A DNA stretch of 64,000 nucleotides from Osedax fenrisi (Eukaryota > Annelida > Polychaeta > Sabellida > Siboglinidae): the NCBI GenBank assembly GCA_964019155.1, contig OZ025243.1:6987365-7051364 (forward strand), read 5' to 3'. The notes beneath the pieces are model-generated. The model saw only the letters and a list, made by a program, of their open reading frames with translations, was not told where the DNA came from and searched no databases. Shown here one piece after another: positions 13,078-25,430 of the stretch (the first letter of the stretch is position 1; the number at the start of each line of letters is the position of its first letter). The translations under genes and the position numbers were made by a program.

Positions 13078-15160
13078 TATAAATATTATAAGATATAAAT
13101 ATTATACTTTTTAAAATATTTGTAGAAAATTTATAAAAAATATATTTTGTAGCAATACAGAAATACAGAATCAGAAATAGCTATAATTAATAAATAATAA
13201 ATGGGCAACAATAATCAAAAATCAAAAATCGAGCAATGCAGGGTGCAGTTTGAGTTTTCGACATTTTTTAAGTAATATTTTGTAATATTGGAAATATGTG
13301 TTGTATTTTTAAAAATATTTTGTGAAATATTTTTGAAATATTTTTCCACTAATTTTTGAGATATTAATATTTGTATAAATTTGTTTGAATTTTAGCAACA
13401 ATTTATGTTATTGTATATGAAAAGCAGAATCATGAATAGCCATAATTAATAAATAATAGATAGGTAAACTATCAAACAACAAGTAAAGCAAAGTTGGGTA
13501 CGGCAAGAAATTCCAAATAAGGAATAGTTATAATTAATAAATGATAGATAGGCAAATAATAAAAAACCGAGCAACGCCGATTTGGAACTGTTTGGGTTTA
13601 GGTTTTCAACATATTTTGGAATATTTGAAATATCTGTTGTATTTTTTGAAATATTTTTTATCTAATTTTTTAAATATTAAAAAAAATATGTTTCTACATA
13701 TGTTTAATTTTATTTAATTGTATATACTAGAAATGTAGGATCAGGAATAGCTCTAATTAATAAATAATAAATAGGCAAACAATCAAAAACCGATAAATGT
13801 CGAGTCGAGTACTGTTTGGATTTGGGTTTAGGTTTGAGTTTTCGACATTTTTTTAAAACATATTTTATAATATTTTAAATATTTTTTGTATTTTTTAGCA
13901 ATTATATATTTTAGAATAATCAGGAATAGCTATAATTAATAAAAATAGTCAAACAATCAAAAACCTAGCAACGCCGGGTAGGGTATGGCTACTAATATGT
14001 TGAAATATTTTTTATATTTAAAAAATATTTTTAGACACTTTTTAAAAATATATTTTATAATATTTTAAATTATTTTTTGTATTTTTACAAAATATTTTAC
14101 GAATAAATCTAAAAAAGAACAACGCTAGATATACATCGGATACAGTTAGATTTATTAAATATTAGTTAGAAGACTAAAAATTAAAGATTAGCTATGCATA
14201 ATTAGGAATAGCTATAATTAATAATTGATAGGCAAATAATTAAAAACCGAGAAACGTCGTGTTGGGTAAGGCAAAAAATTTAAAATCAGGAATTGTTATA
14301 ATTAATAAATAATAGATAGGAAAACAATCAAAAACCTAGCAACGCCGTGTCAGGACGGTGTGGGTTTTGGTTTTAGACATTTTTTTAAAACATATTTTAT
14401 AATAATTGAAATATTAGTTGTATTTTTTAATATATTTTTTAAAATATTTTTCCACTAATTTTTTAAATATTAAAATATTTTTCTACATTTGTTTGTATGT
14501 CATCTAACATTTATTTTATTGTATATAAATAATAGTTAGGAACAAATTAAATATAAATATTTAGCAATGCAGAATTAGTAATAGCTATAATTAATAAATA
14601 ATAATTGGCAAAAAATCAAAAACCGAGCAACGCCAGGTCGGGTACGGTTTGGGTTTAGGTTTGGGTTTTCGACATCTTTTTAAAACATATTTTGTAATAT
14701 TCAAAATATTTATTGTATATTTTAATATATTTTTTGAAATATTTTTCTACTAATTTTTTAATTATTAAAATATTTTTCTACATTTGTTTGTATTTCAGCT
14801 AACATTTATTTAATTGTATATATAACAATGAAGAATCAGGAACAGCTATAATTAATAAATAATAGATAGGCAAACAATCAATATCCGAGCAACGCCGGTT
14901 TGGGTACGGTTTGGGTTTAAGTTTGGGTTTTAGACATTTTTTAAAACATATTTTGTAATATTTGTTGCATTTTTTAATATATTTCCACTAATTTTTTAAA
15001 TATTTTTCTATATTTTGTTTGTATTTTAGCTAACATTTATTTTATTGTATATATAGCAATGCATAATCATGAATAGGTATATAATATATCTATAATTAAT
15101 AAATAATAGATAATAGGCAAATATTCAAAAACCGAGCAACGCCGGGTCGGGTACGGCTAG
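13078..15160 (-). repeat. Foldback module B2 (inverted)
   Basis: Reverse complement of B1. It ends in GGGTCGGGTACGGCTAG at about 15152, the mirror of the B1 start. It is the spacer of the A2/A3 palindrome, while A2 is the spacer of the B1/B2 palindrome. Confidence 0.85.
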
Positions 15161-18047
15161 TATTTATTATATAATTATAATATTTTAATTATATCTTAAA
15201 ATAATAATATTTCAAAGATTAGTTGAAAAATATAAAAAAATATTTCAAAAAAATGTCCACAAAAATGTTTACAAATATTTCAAAAAAATGTTTTAAAATA
15301 TTTGAAAAAATTTTTTTTAAAATATTTCAAAAAATAGCCGTACCCGACCCGGCGTTGCTCGGTTTTGATTATTTTCCTATATATTATATATTAATTATAG
15401 CTATTCCTGATTCTTAATTGATATATATAATAAAATAAATGTTAGCTGACATACAAAACAAAGTAGAAAACATTTTCAAATAATATGTTAAAAAATACAA
15501 CAAATATTTCAAATATTAAAAAATATGTTTTAAAAAAATGTCTAAAACCCAAACCTAAACCCAAACACAAACCGTACACTACCCTGCGTTGCTAGGTTTT
15601 TGATTATTTGCCTATTAATTGTAGCTATTCCTGATTATACTTAGCTAATATTTAATTGTTTTCTTCTAACTAATATTTACTAATTCTAACTGTATCCGAT
15701 GTAGACTCAGCGTTGTTCGTTTTTAAGATTATTTGTAAAATATTTGGTAAGATTACAAATAATAATTTAAAATATTACAAAATATATTTTTAAAAAGTGT
15801 CTAAAAATATTTTAAGAAATATAAAAAATATTTCAACATATTAGTAGCCATACCTGATTTTTAATGCCTATTAATTTTTTTTATTAATTATAGCTATTCC
15901 TGATTATTCTAAAATATATAATTGCTAAAAATTGCAAAAAAAATATATAAAATATTACAAAATATGTTTTAAAAACAAACCATACCCGACCCGGCATTTC
16001 TTGGTTTTTGTTTGTTTGCCTATCTATTATTTATTATTTATTAATTAGGGCAATTTCTGATTCTATATTTCTAGTATATACAATTAAATAAAGTTTATTT
16101 AAAATACAAACAAATATAGAAAAATATTGTTTATAATATTTAAAAAATTAGTGAACAAATATTTCAAAAAATATTTTAAAAAATACAACAAATATTTCAA
16201 ATATTACAAAATATGTTGAAAACCAAAACCCAAACCGTCCCAAAACGGCGTTGATCGGTTTTTAACTATATGCCTATCTATACTTTATTAATTATAACTA
16301 TTCCTGATTTAGAATTGTTTGCCGAACCCAACCCGACGTTGCTCATTTTTTTATTATTTGCCTATCAATTATTAATTATAGTTATTCCTAATTATGCATA
16401 GCTATTCTTTAATTGTTGTCTTCTAACTAATATTTAATAAATCTAACTGTATCCGATGTAGATCTAGCGTTGTTCTTTTTAAGACTTATTCGTAAAATAT
16501 TTTGTAAAAATACAAAAATACAAAAATACTTTAAAATATTATAAAATATATTTTTAAAAAGTGTCTAAAAATATTTTTTAAATATAAAAAATATTTCAAC
16601 ATATTAGCAGTCATACCCTACCCGGCGTTGCTAGGTTTTTGATTGTTTGACTATTTATTTTTATTAATTATAGCTATTCCTGATTATTCTAAAATATATA
16701 ATTGCTAACAAATACAAAAAATATTTAAAATATTACAAAATATGTTTTAAAAAAATGTCGAAAACTCAAACCTAAACCCAAATCCAAACAGTACTCGACT
16801 CGACATTTATCGGTTTTTGATTGTTTGCCTATTTATTATTTATTAATTAGAGCTATTCCTGATCCTACATTTCTAGTATATACAATTAAATAAAATTAAA
16901 CATATGTAGAAACATATTTTTTTTAATATTTAAAAAATTAGATAAAAAATATTTCAAAAAATACAACAGATATTTCAAATATTCCAAAATATGTTGAAAA
17001 CCTAAACCCAAACAGTTCCAAATCGGCGTTGCTCGGTTTTTTATTATTTTCCTATCTATCATTTATTAATTATAACTATTCCTGATTTGGAATTTCTTGC
17101 CGTACCCAACTTTGCTTTACTCGTTGTTTGATAGCTTACCTATCTATTATTTATTATTTATGGCTATTCATGATTCTGCTTTTCATATACAATAACATAA
17201 ATTGTTGCTAAAATTCAAACAAATTTATACAAATATTAATATCTCAAAAATTAGTGGAAAAATATTTCAAAAATATTTCAAATAATATTTAAAAAAATAC
17301 AACACATATTTCCAATATTACAAAATAGTACTTAATAAATATCGAAAACCCAAACCGCACCCTGCGTTGATCGATTTTTGATTGTTTGCCTATCTATTAT
17401 TTATTAATTATAGCTATTCCTGATTCTGTATTCCTAGTATACAACAAATATTTCCAAATATTACAAAATATATTTTTTATAAATGTTCTACAAATATTTT
17501 AAAAAGTATATTATTATATCTTATAATATTTATATATTTATTATATAATTATAATATTTTAATTATATCTTAAAATAATAATATTTCAACGAATAGTTGA
17601 AAAATATAAAAAATTATTTCAAATAATATTTTTTAAAATACAAAAAATATAAATAATATTACAAAATATATTTTAAAAAAATTTCAAAAAAATGTTTAAA
17701 AATATTTTAAAAAAACTTCAAAAATATTTCAAAAAATGTCAAAAATATTTCAAAAATATTTCAAAAAATTTCCAAAATTTCCAACAATTTCAAAAAAAAA
17801 TCAAAAAAAATTCAAAAAAATAGTTCGAAAAAATGTAAAAAAAATATTTCAAAAATGCGACGCCGAAGATTTTGGACGACAAAAAATCATTTTAATGGCA
17901 AAAAGTCAATTTTTCAGGTTTTTCTGGGGTACGCGGTATAAAATTCAAAAAATTTTCCGGACCAAGACCATACTGTTGCAAATTTATTAAGATCGGGTAT
18001 AAAATATTTTCGCGACGTACCCCGGTTCTCGAGTTACCTCACCAGAT

Positions 18048-18078
<31 letters not shown>

Positions 18079-18107
18079 ATTAAATAGACTTTCTTTTATA
18101 TAATAGA
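15161..18107 (+). repeat. Foldback module A3
   Basis: Direct copy of A1 with an additional 174 bp at its left end, and inverted copy of A2. Its right end carries the GC-richer conserved end sequence GCGACGTACCCCGGTTCTCG, then (CA)n(TA)n and AGACTTTCTTTTATATAATAGA. The same end block occurs at 7945-8047 and, inverted, at 10131-10230. Confidence 0.85.
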
Positions 18108-19430
18108 TATAAGATTATTGTAACGAAACAAAACCAAACTAAACAAAAAAAGTACATCAACATAATAATAATAAATAAATAATTGATTTAAATGGGCCGA
18201 TTAAACTAAAGCTTACCAGCATACAAGAATGAGAGGAGCGTGCGTAATCCATACAAAGAACATACAATCACCTACTATGCAGGAGATATTGGGATAGTCA
18301 CACCCATATGGGATGCATCAGTTCCCAATAATATATATATATAAACTGGTGATATGGGATGGTACTTCTTTCATCATGAATACTTATTTATATTTATAAT
18401 TATAATTATTCTTGACATTCAGAGACATCTAAGAAAAGTAATATTTATTTTACCATTTGATAATACTAAAAATTATATATATATATATTACTTTAATTGC
18501 AGAAATAATTATATTATCTCACAATTAACATGGTATTGCTTTGATTTGCTACTGACATCTCCTTTATATTGTTACTTTAGTAAGACTAGGTTATCTTCAC
18601 TGTTTGTATTAAGTTTTGTATAATAAATAATTACATTCAAATTAAATACAAATACTTAATTTATATATATATAAATTTAATAATATAAAAAATTCATGTA
18701 TGCGATATTTATATTTTCATAAATATAACATTAATATAAGCAATATAATGTATATATTTCATAATACATAAGGATTTATATTTATTTGACTACTTTCTAA
18801 ACAATATTAGAATGTTCAACATAAATTCACTTTACTACGATGTTTATATTGAAGGTTGACCTTGAAAGTAATCATAAAAACATCTATTAATAGTTCATTT
18901 ATAATACTGTTTGATAAACTATTACATAAAGTAGGTTTATAATGTATTATGCAAAACGTACAAGACTAGAAATGTAGAGTTTTATTATTTACCATTTGGT
19001 TAATACTGAAGTAACTGAATATATAAGCATATATTTTTATTTGAAAAAAAATTGTAGAAATATTAGAATGTTAATATAAATTAAGCCACAAATTATATAT
19101 TTAAGAATATATTACATACCTTCATAATATCATTTAACTTTCATAAAATTACTTTAAATTACAAATAAGGTAATCACGATGTTTATAATTTTTTTATATG
19201 TAGGTTATTATGAATATTAAAAATGTAGGGTAATAATTTATCCCACAATGTATATAGGTTACACATAGTGTTATTAAAGTAAGTTGGTCTACATACTCAT
19301 ATTAATATATATATAAGTATATTTATATTTTAGAAGATAGTTGTAAACAACATGATATGATTTTGAATAACGGTTAATAACAATACAATTATAATTGTAC
19401 CTATAGGTCTCTTTGATGATGGGATAAAAT
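18108..19430. other. No gene seen
   Basis: AT-rich sequence without recognisable exons or repeats. An 89-codon frame at 18354-18623 is hydrophobic, AT-driven and lacks recognisable motifs, so it is not called. Confidence 0.5.
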
Positions 19431-19830
19431 AAAAATATATTTGCGTAAACAAATTTCCGATAACAATTGGATAAATTACTACTTTGAGGATAAAATGAGA
19501 CAAAGTTAAAGAATATGGAAGATTTATGGATTAGAGTAAGAGAGACATTAATAATTAAAGGATCTATCAGAATGGATGGTGACCTAGATTGAAGTACATT
19601 CTTTATAGTTGGTCCGGAATTTCTAAAAGATCTATAATTCAGATAAGTATACTTTATACAATATTCAATATGGGATAGTAAAATATATATATCAGTTTTA
19701 GTGTATTCTTGATGTTTATGGAATGTGAATTCAGTATTTTTAATTCTGAATAGATGAATGTTTGTGCCTTTTTAAATGATGATATGTAACTCCTATAAAG
19801 TATAATTTAGTATCAAAGACAAATCTGGAA
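19430..19830 (-). mobile_element. Old CR1/L2-type LINE fragment
   Basis: Around 19735-19775 the sequence TTTTTAATTCTGAATAGATG closely follows the minus-strand LINE copy at 41300-41330 (TTTTTCTAATTCTAAATAGATG). The preceding 250 bp align loosely with 41150-41280. The fragment is decayed, has no open frame, and its borders are approximate. Confidence 0.45.
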
Positions 19831-20825
19831 GAATGGGATTAAGATATATTCATGTTATTTAGAGTGACTATTAAAATAAATATGTTAATATATAAGTACA
19901 ATAGTCTTATGGCATTACTAGTTTATTAGAGAGAGGTCAACGTGGTCTCAGTGATATTTAAATATTATATAAGTAGTGGTTAGGAAAGCACACCTCTTTC
20001 AGATCACTTAATATCCTGCATTCGCCTAGAAAAGATTTCATTATAATACAAGGAGATTGGAATTCTAAAATAGGAATAAATGTAGTCCTATACGTTAATG
20101 GATACGCTGCTTGTTTTGGAATAGGTGATATAAATACTGAGGACAGAGGCTACTTGAATTCGGAAATACATAAACTAGGGGTTGCAAATATACCCGCACA
20201 AAACTCAAGACTTACAATACGGTACTTACACTTTCTAATACAAAATCAAATTGACTATACTAACTCCACAAAGATTTAAGTCTAGCATTATTCGAAGTAC
20301 ACCGAGAACATACCATGGTGCATACACGAGATACATACACCTACAGGTGCTGACATAAATATCGATCACTATACTGTGTTGTGTAACCTACGGTGTTAGT
20401 CATACGTTTTAAACTGCGACCAAGCAAGCACCAATCAATACGAATCTGATTCAGTATCGACAGACAGAAAGATTCAAAAGTGTTACACCTTTACGCAGAT
20501 AAAATTAGCGAGAAACTTGAGGATAAATAAATAATTGCGACCCTACCGCTATTTCCAAAACAAATTGAAGAAGTAATAATACGAACTGTTACAGAAATAA
20601 TAGGCAAATATGGAAAGAAAAATAAGCCCTAGATTACAGATAACATACTTGACCTGTGTGACGAGAGAAGGTCACTGAAATATATAAAGAAACCAAATTC
20701 TGATCTAGATCAAAAGCATAGATTTATAGTTTAAAGTATAAATCTATGAGAAAAAGCAATGCAAATATTCGGAAGTCAATGCAAGAATCAAAAGACAACT
20801 GGATTAATCCCTATTTAATTAAAGG

Positions 20826-21065
20826 GTACCGATAAACTCGGATCAGGTAAATTGGGACCACTTTTGAAATAAACTCGGACCACTTTTGAAGAAAAATCGG
20901 ACCACTTTTATGCTTTAACCCATATTAGATATATCTGTATAAGTATACTTATATATATATATAAGTATATATATATAGTTATTTTAAAATGGGCCGAATC
21001 TTATTCAAAAGTATTCCGAATTTTATTTAAAAAGTGGTCCGAGTTTACTGCAGTTTACCATGGTA
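20826..21065. mobile_element. Short inverted-repeat element (MITE-like) inside the LINE
   Basis: The left end TACCGATAAACTCGGATCAG... and the reverse complement of the right end TACCATGGTAAACTGC... share the blocks AAACTCGGACCACTTTT. Inside are three near-copies of TCGGACCACTTTTGAA on the left and their complements on the right, around a (TA)n centre. It interrupts the RTE-like LINE. Target duplication is unclear. Confidence 0.5.
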
Positions 21066-21382
21066 TTCGATTAAAATATAGTGTAAATCTATCTACGACG
21101 ATATGAAATGTGAAAGACATAACAAGCTTGCTTAGAAAACACTGATTATTCTAACGAAATCATCAAGAAGAAATACTTTCATTATTAATACATTAATGGT
21201 AAACAACTATATGAAGTCTCAATTCTATAGATAAGTTTATAAACCCATCGATGTAAATAAAAGTTTATATACATCGATGTATAAACATCTGGACTAAATA
21301 CCGCTGCATTATAACTAACATTATATTAATATACTGAACAACACTGATATTCTCAGCAAGGACTCATATCCTGATCTAACAA

Positions 21383-21886
21383 CCCAGCAAACAATATATT
21401 CGACGCTTTTGGACACCATGCGCCTAAAAGTTCCGGAATTAATTCGTCACTTTGATGACAATTTGCGCCCAAAAGCGTCGAATAGTTCTATTGTACTTTG
21501 GACGCTGTTGCGCCCAAAAGCGTCGAATTTGCGACGAATTCAATATCGATTCGGAACTGAAGCGCCCAAAAGCGTCTATAAAGCGACGAATTCAATATGA
21601 TTCGGAACTGAAGCGCCCAAAAGCGTCGAAAAAGCGACCAATATATCGATTCGGAATCAAAGCGTCCAAAAGCGTCGATAAAGCGACGAATTCAATATGA
21701 TTCGGAACTGAAGCGCCCAAAAGCGTCGATAAAGCGACGAATTCAATATGATTCGGAACTGAAGCGCCCAAAATCGTCGAAAAAGCGACCAAAATATCGA
21801 TTCGGAATCAAAGCGTTCAAAAGCGTCGAAAAAGCGCCCATAAATTCTCAAAAGCGTCTAAAAGCGTCGATAAATTGTTTGCTGGG
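21383..21886. mobile_element. MITE with TIRs CCCAGCAAACAAT and internal satellite
   Basis: The left terminus is CCCAGCAAACAATATATTCG and the right terminus reads, in reverse complement, CCCAGCAAACAATTTATCG. Both continue into CGACGCTTTT, giving imperfect TIRs of about 30 bp. Between them are tandem copies of a unit of about 50 bp containing GAACTGAAGCGCCCAAAAGC and AAAGCGACGAATTCAATATG. The element splits the RTE-like LINE. It has no transposase, so it is non-autonomous; the superfamily is not clear because I see no convincing target duplication. Confidence 0.75.
21540..21850. repeat. About 51-bp tandem repeat inside the MITE
   Basis: Copies of GATTCGGAACTGAAGCGCCC...AAAGCGAC repeat with small changes (GAAAAAG vs GATAAAG, TCAATATG vs an ATATCGATTC variant). 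A near-exact 51-bp period is visible between 21589 and 21740. The short open frames here on both strands are translations of the repeat. Confidence 0.8.
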
Positions 21887-23654
21887 AATACTCTAATCAG
21901 AAGTTAGATGCTATACAAACATTAAAAGAAAGGAAATCGATAGGAATTGAAAATATATCAAACGAACTAATTAAACATGGTGAAAGTATAAGTAATATCC
22001 TCACTCAGATATGCCTCAATTAATGGGCTAATACAACTGACCAACCCAAGAGATCAAATTATTGGTAATATCCATACCCATGAAAGGTGACCTGAAACAT
22101 TTTGTAAACTACAGAACCCTTTGCTTATTATGTCATTCAAGTAATATATTACTAAATAATACTTAAAAGGTTTACACCCCAATCCGTAAAAAATTATAAC
22201 TGAGGAATAAGCAGAGTTTCGGAAAAGTAGAAGCACGGTAGAACTGATTACAAATTACAGAACCCTTAGAAAAGCATATTGATTACCAGATGAACCGGTT
22301 CCACAACTTCATTGATTTCAGGAAAGCATGCCTTTATAACATGAAGGAATGTGGTAAACATTTTAAGAGTGTGGTATCCATCACGAATTAATTATAATGA
22401 TTACAGATTTATATAGTAACAATTGCAGTATAGTCCTAATTAGTAATATGATATGTAATTAATGAATTAATGAATTCATTCAAATCAAAGGTTGGATTAC
22501 GTCAATGATGTTTGCTATAACCTGCAGAGTATATATACTCTACAATGTATTCATCAAATAACTTATTTCGGAAGAATAAGATAATCTAACGCAATCAATA
22601 TAAATAGGTAGGTGTGTAATCTGAAATTATAGATGACATTGATTTACTAGCGGGCACCATTAAAGAGATTCGAGATTTAACCAATCAGCTCTCAAAATAT
22701 GCTAGCAGATATGGATTGGAAATCAGTTCAGAACAAAGCAATTGCTTTAAGGTAATGGTAAATAGAAATTACTCCTCTTTTCATGCATGACATCACATTA
22801 TATGATAATAAACTGGAAGAAGTCAACAAATTATGTTACATAGGTGGTTCATGTGAAACTGATATCAGAATATAACTAGTTATTGCGACTTAAGCCATGC
22901 TATGAGTATTGTTATATTGAACAGCCGACACCTGTATTGTAGACTAAAATAAAATTATCTCCGTTCACTCGTCTTTTCAATATCAACACATGTATGTCAG
23001 GCATGGACCATTACAGAAGTAATGCAGAAGAAACTGCAATCATTTGAAAATAAAGCATTAAGAAAGCTATTTAGCATAAAATACCAGGAAAAAAATACGA
23101 AGATGAAAGTAAACATGATCCTCTGTTACATATGGTCATACGACGTAAAAAATGGTATGGCACATATCCAGACATAAAATTCTCAGTTAAACTATAATGC
23201 AAGGCATGGTAGAAGGCTTGCGAAAGAAATGTCGTCCGAAGAGTCAAAGGTTCGACAATATATCTGATTGTACTAAGATGGACGCCAACCAACTATTGCA
23301 CAGAGTCAACGATCGCGATGGCTGGAGAAAATATTTTGTTAATGGTTATAACCATACTATTATGCCGTTTGTTCACTCTATTAATAGATAAAGGCATGGA
23401 AAATATGGGGGAAAAGATAAACAGATAAATATCATCATCAAAAATATGGTAGTAGGATATTATAGTATATACCTATAGCCTATAGGCTATATGTATAGAA
23501 TATCTATAGATATTCTTAATTATATCAGCAATAGGAAATATACATAAATATATATATACATAAAAGAATAATTATAAAAGAGGAAGTTATCTAGATCGGG
23601 TCTATGTGGATAACCCTGGTTAAATGGATACATTGAAGAGTGCGATTTTATATC

Positions 23655-23735
23655 ATAATAGTGGTGTTAAGGTTTGTAAGATACGAAATAAACAATTCTA
23701 ATAAGGTATTAGAATTGTTTCTATGTATATATATA

Positions 23736-23781
<46 letters not shown>

Positions 23782-23859
23782 AGAGTATATACAGATAAAC
23801 AGTTATAATACCCTATTAGAATTGTTTATTTCGTATCTTACAAACCTTACCACTATTAT

Positions 23860-23875
<16 letters not shown>
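23655..23875. repeat. Inverted repeat around (TA)n
   Basis: ATAGTGGTGTTAAGGTTTGT, then AAGATACGAAATAAACAATT, at 23660-23705 is mirrored by TTGTTTATTTCGTATCTTAC AAACCTTACCACTATTATGG at 23825-23862, around a (TA)n loop. A second partial inverted copy of AGAATTGTTTCTATG occurs at about 23920. It is probably a small MITE or a cruciform-derived duplication. Confidence 0.65.
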
Positions 23876-23910
<35 letters not shown>

Positions 23911-24541
23911 TATATATACATAGAAACAATTCTAATACTATATTATTAGAATATATATTATATATTAGTATTGTAATTCTAATATATTAGTATATATATA
24001 TATATATAAATAATAGTAATATTTATTATTATACCTATAGGTGATATAATTAAAATGAATAATGACAATATTTTTTATTTTATATAATATAATACGATGA
24101 ATAACAAGTATAGTAAAATCTTTGGGAATAATAATAATTAAAATACTAATTTCTCTATTATAAATTAATATATCCGGTTAAGTAAGATGTGTTTGTTATT
24201 GTAATATATTGAATAGTTTTAATTAAACTATAGCGTAGCTTACATATCTATATTAATTTACAAATAGTAAACACTAATTTAGAATATAATATTATATTGT
24301 ATATATTGAATTTATTCATATAATGAATTCTCTATCTAATCCAACGAAAAAGGTTAAATATTAATTACAATACATCATCCAATAACAATATTACAACATC
24401 GTTATATTAAAGCAGTATATTAGTCGTAAATATTATCATCCTCCCTAATTATATTATTACCCATTAATTTGATTAATTTTATAATCTATAGATTACTATA
24501 GCGATATATATTATATTTTATATTTCTAACGTATTATTTCC

Positions 24542-24634
<93 letters not shown>

Positions 24635-25244
24635 ACTCCAATAATATATGATATATAGGTATGGTCGAGTAATTGGTATATAATAATTCTAACTAAATAA
24701 GTGTACTTAATTAATATATTATATACTATTATATACTATTATATCCTATAAATACTACAACTTCTATAAATAGGTTATTAATTAATATACTTTGATACAT
24801 ATATGTAACTAGGACGTATCATTGATATAAAGAAAGCTTGTTTATATCGATTGGTCGTATCGTATACCACTGTTATTTATTAATCTACAAATTATATGTG
24901 AAAACAAAAATAGACGATACATTTGTATGTGTACATAATATTGCAATACAATATATAGGATTATATCTATTCTGGATTATATATATATATATACATACGT
25001 TATTTAATTGATTATAGTATACTATATGTATATATACTATATATAGTTTCATATATATATATATATATATTAAAATATCTATGTAAATATATTACAATAG
25101 TAATATTTATAGTAATACATATTGTATATATATATATAAGAAATTATTTATATATATAAGAAATTATTTAAATATATAAGAAATTATTTAAATCGTAAGA
25201 ATAAATTGTAAATAATAATATATATGAATATATTCCCATTAGAG

Positions 25245-25306
<62 letters not shown>

Positions 25307-25430
25307 CATATTTATTATATACAATTTATTAATATTAATAAATTTCGTTAAACTTAATTAAATAATGTTTTATTTTTTATATATATATACAATTATTAAT
25401 AAATTCAATTTGATATATATATTCCTCCAC
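23876..25430. other. Intergenic, TA-repeat rich, no gene seen
   Basis: This stretch is mostly A+T with several (TA)n tracts (23862-23910, 24548-24630, 25243-25305). No exon-like GC island or TE motif is recognised. Confidence 0.55.

Larger units (their letters stand above)
5297..18107. mobile_element. Compound foldback-like block, modules A-B-A'-B'-A
   Basis: Five modules lie end to end: A1 (+) 5297-8047, B1 (+) 8048-10130, A2 (-) 10131-13077, B2 (-) 13078-15160 and A3 (+) 15161-18107. Coordinate sums are constant: for A2 and A3 paired positions add to 28238, and for B1 and B2 to 23208. The inverted copies are therefore equal in length (2947 and 2083 bp) and nearly identical. Modules are made of diverged sub-repeats with a core like CCGTACCCGACCCGGCGTTG, then TTGCCTATCTATTATTTATT, TATAGCTATTCCTGATT and a CCCAAACCTAAACCCAAAC segment. 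No transposase or long open frame is present. Long inverted repeats made of internal tandem repeats are the hallmark of foldback (FB/TU-type) elements. A satellite-driven inverted duplication or an assembly hairpin are alternatives. Confidence 0.75.
20020..23390 (+). mobile_element. Degenerate RTE-like LINE, endonuclease and RT remnants
   Basis: In broken frames the plus strand shows the apurinic endonuclease motif QGDWNSKIG at about 20050-20075. An RT N-terminal segment LKERKSIGIENISNELIKHG lies at about 21921-21980. The late-RT motif DLTNQLSKYASRYGLEIS, NKLCYIGGSCETDIR and a terminal HGRRLAKEMSSEESK-like tail near 23200 follow. The order endonuclease-RT-tail and these motifs match the RTE-like group often annotated as craniofacial development protein 2-like. 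Many stops and frameshifts show it is dead. Two inverted-repeat elements have inserted into it. Confidence 0.7.

Noticed and set aside
5515..18000. Telomere-like AAACCTAAACCC segments
   Set aside because: They are single short blocks within each foldback sub-repeat, not a run of telomeric hexamers, and are internal.
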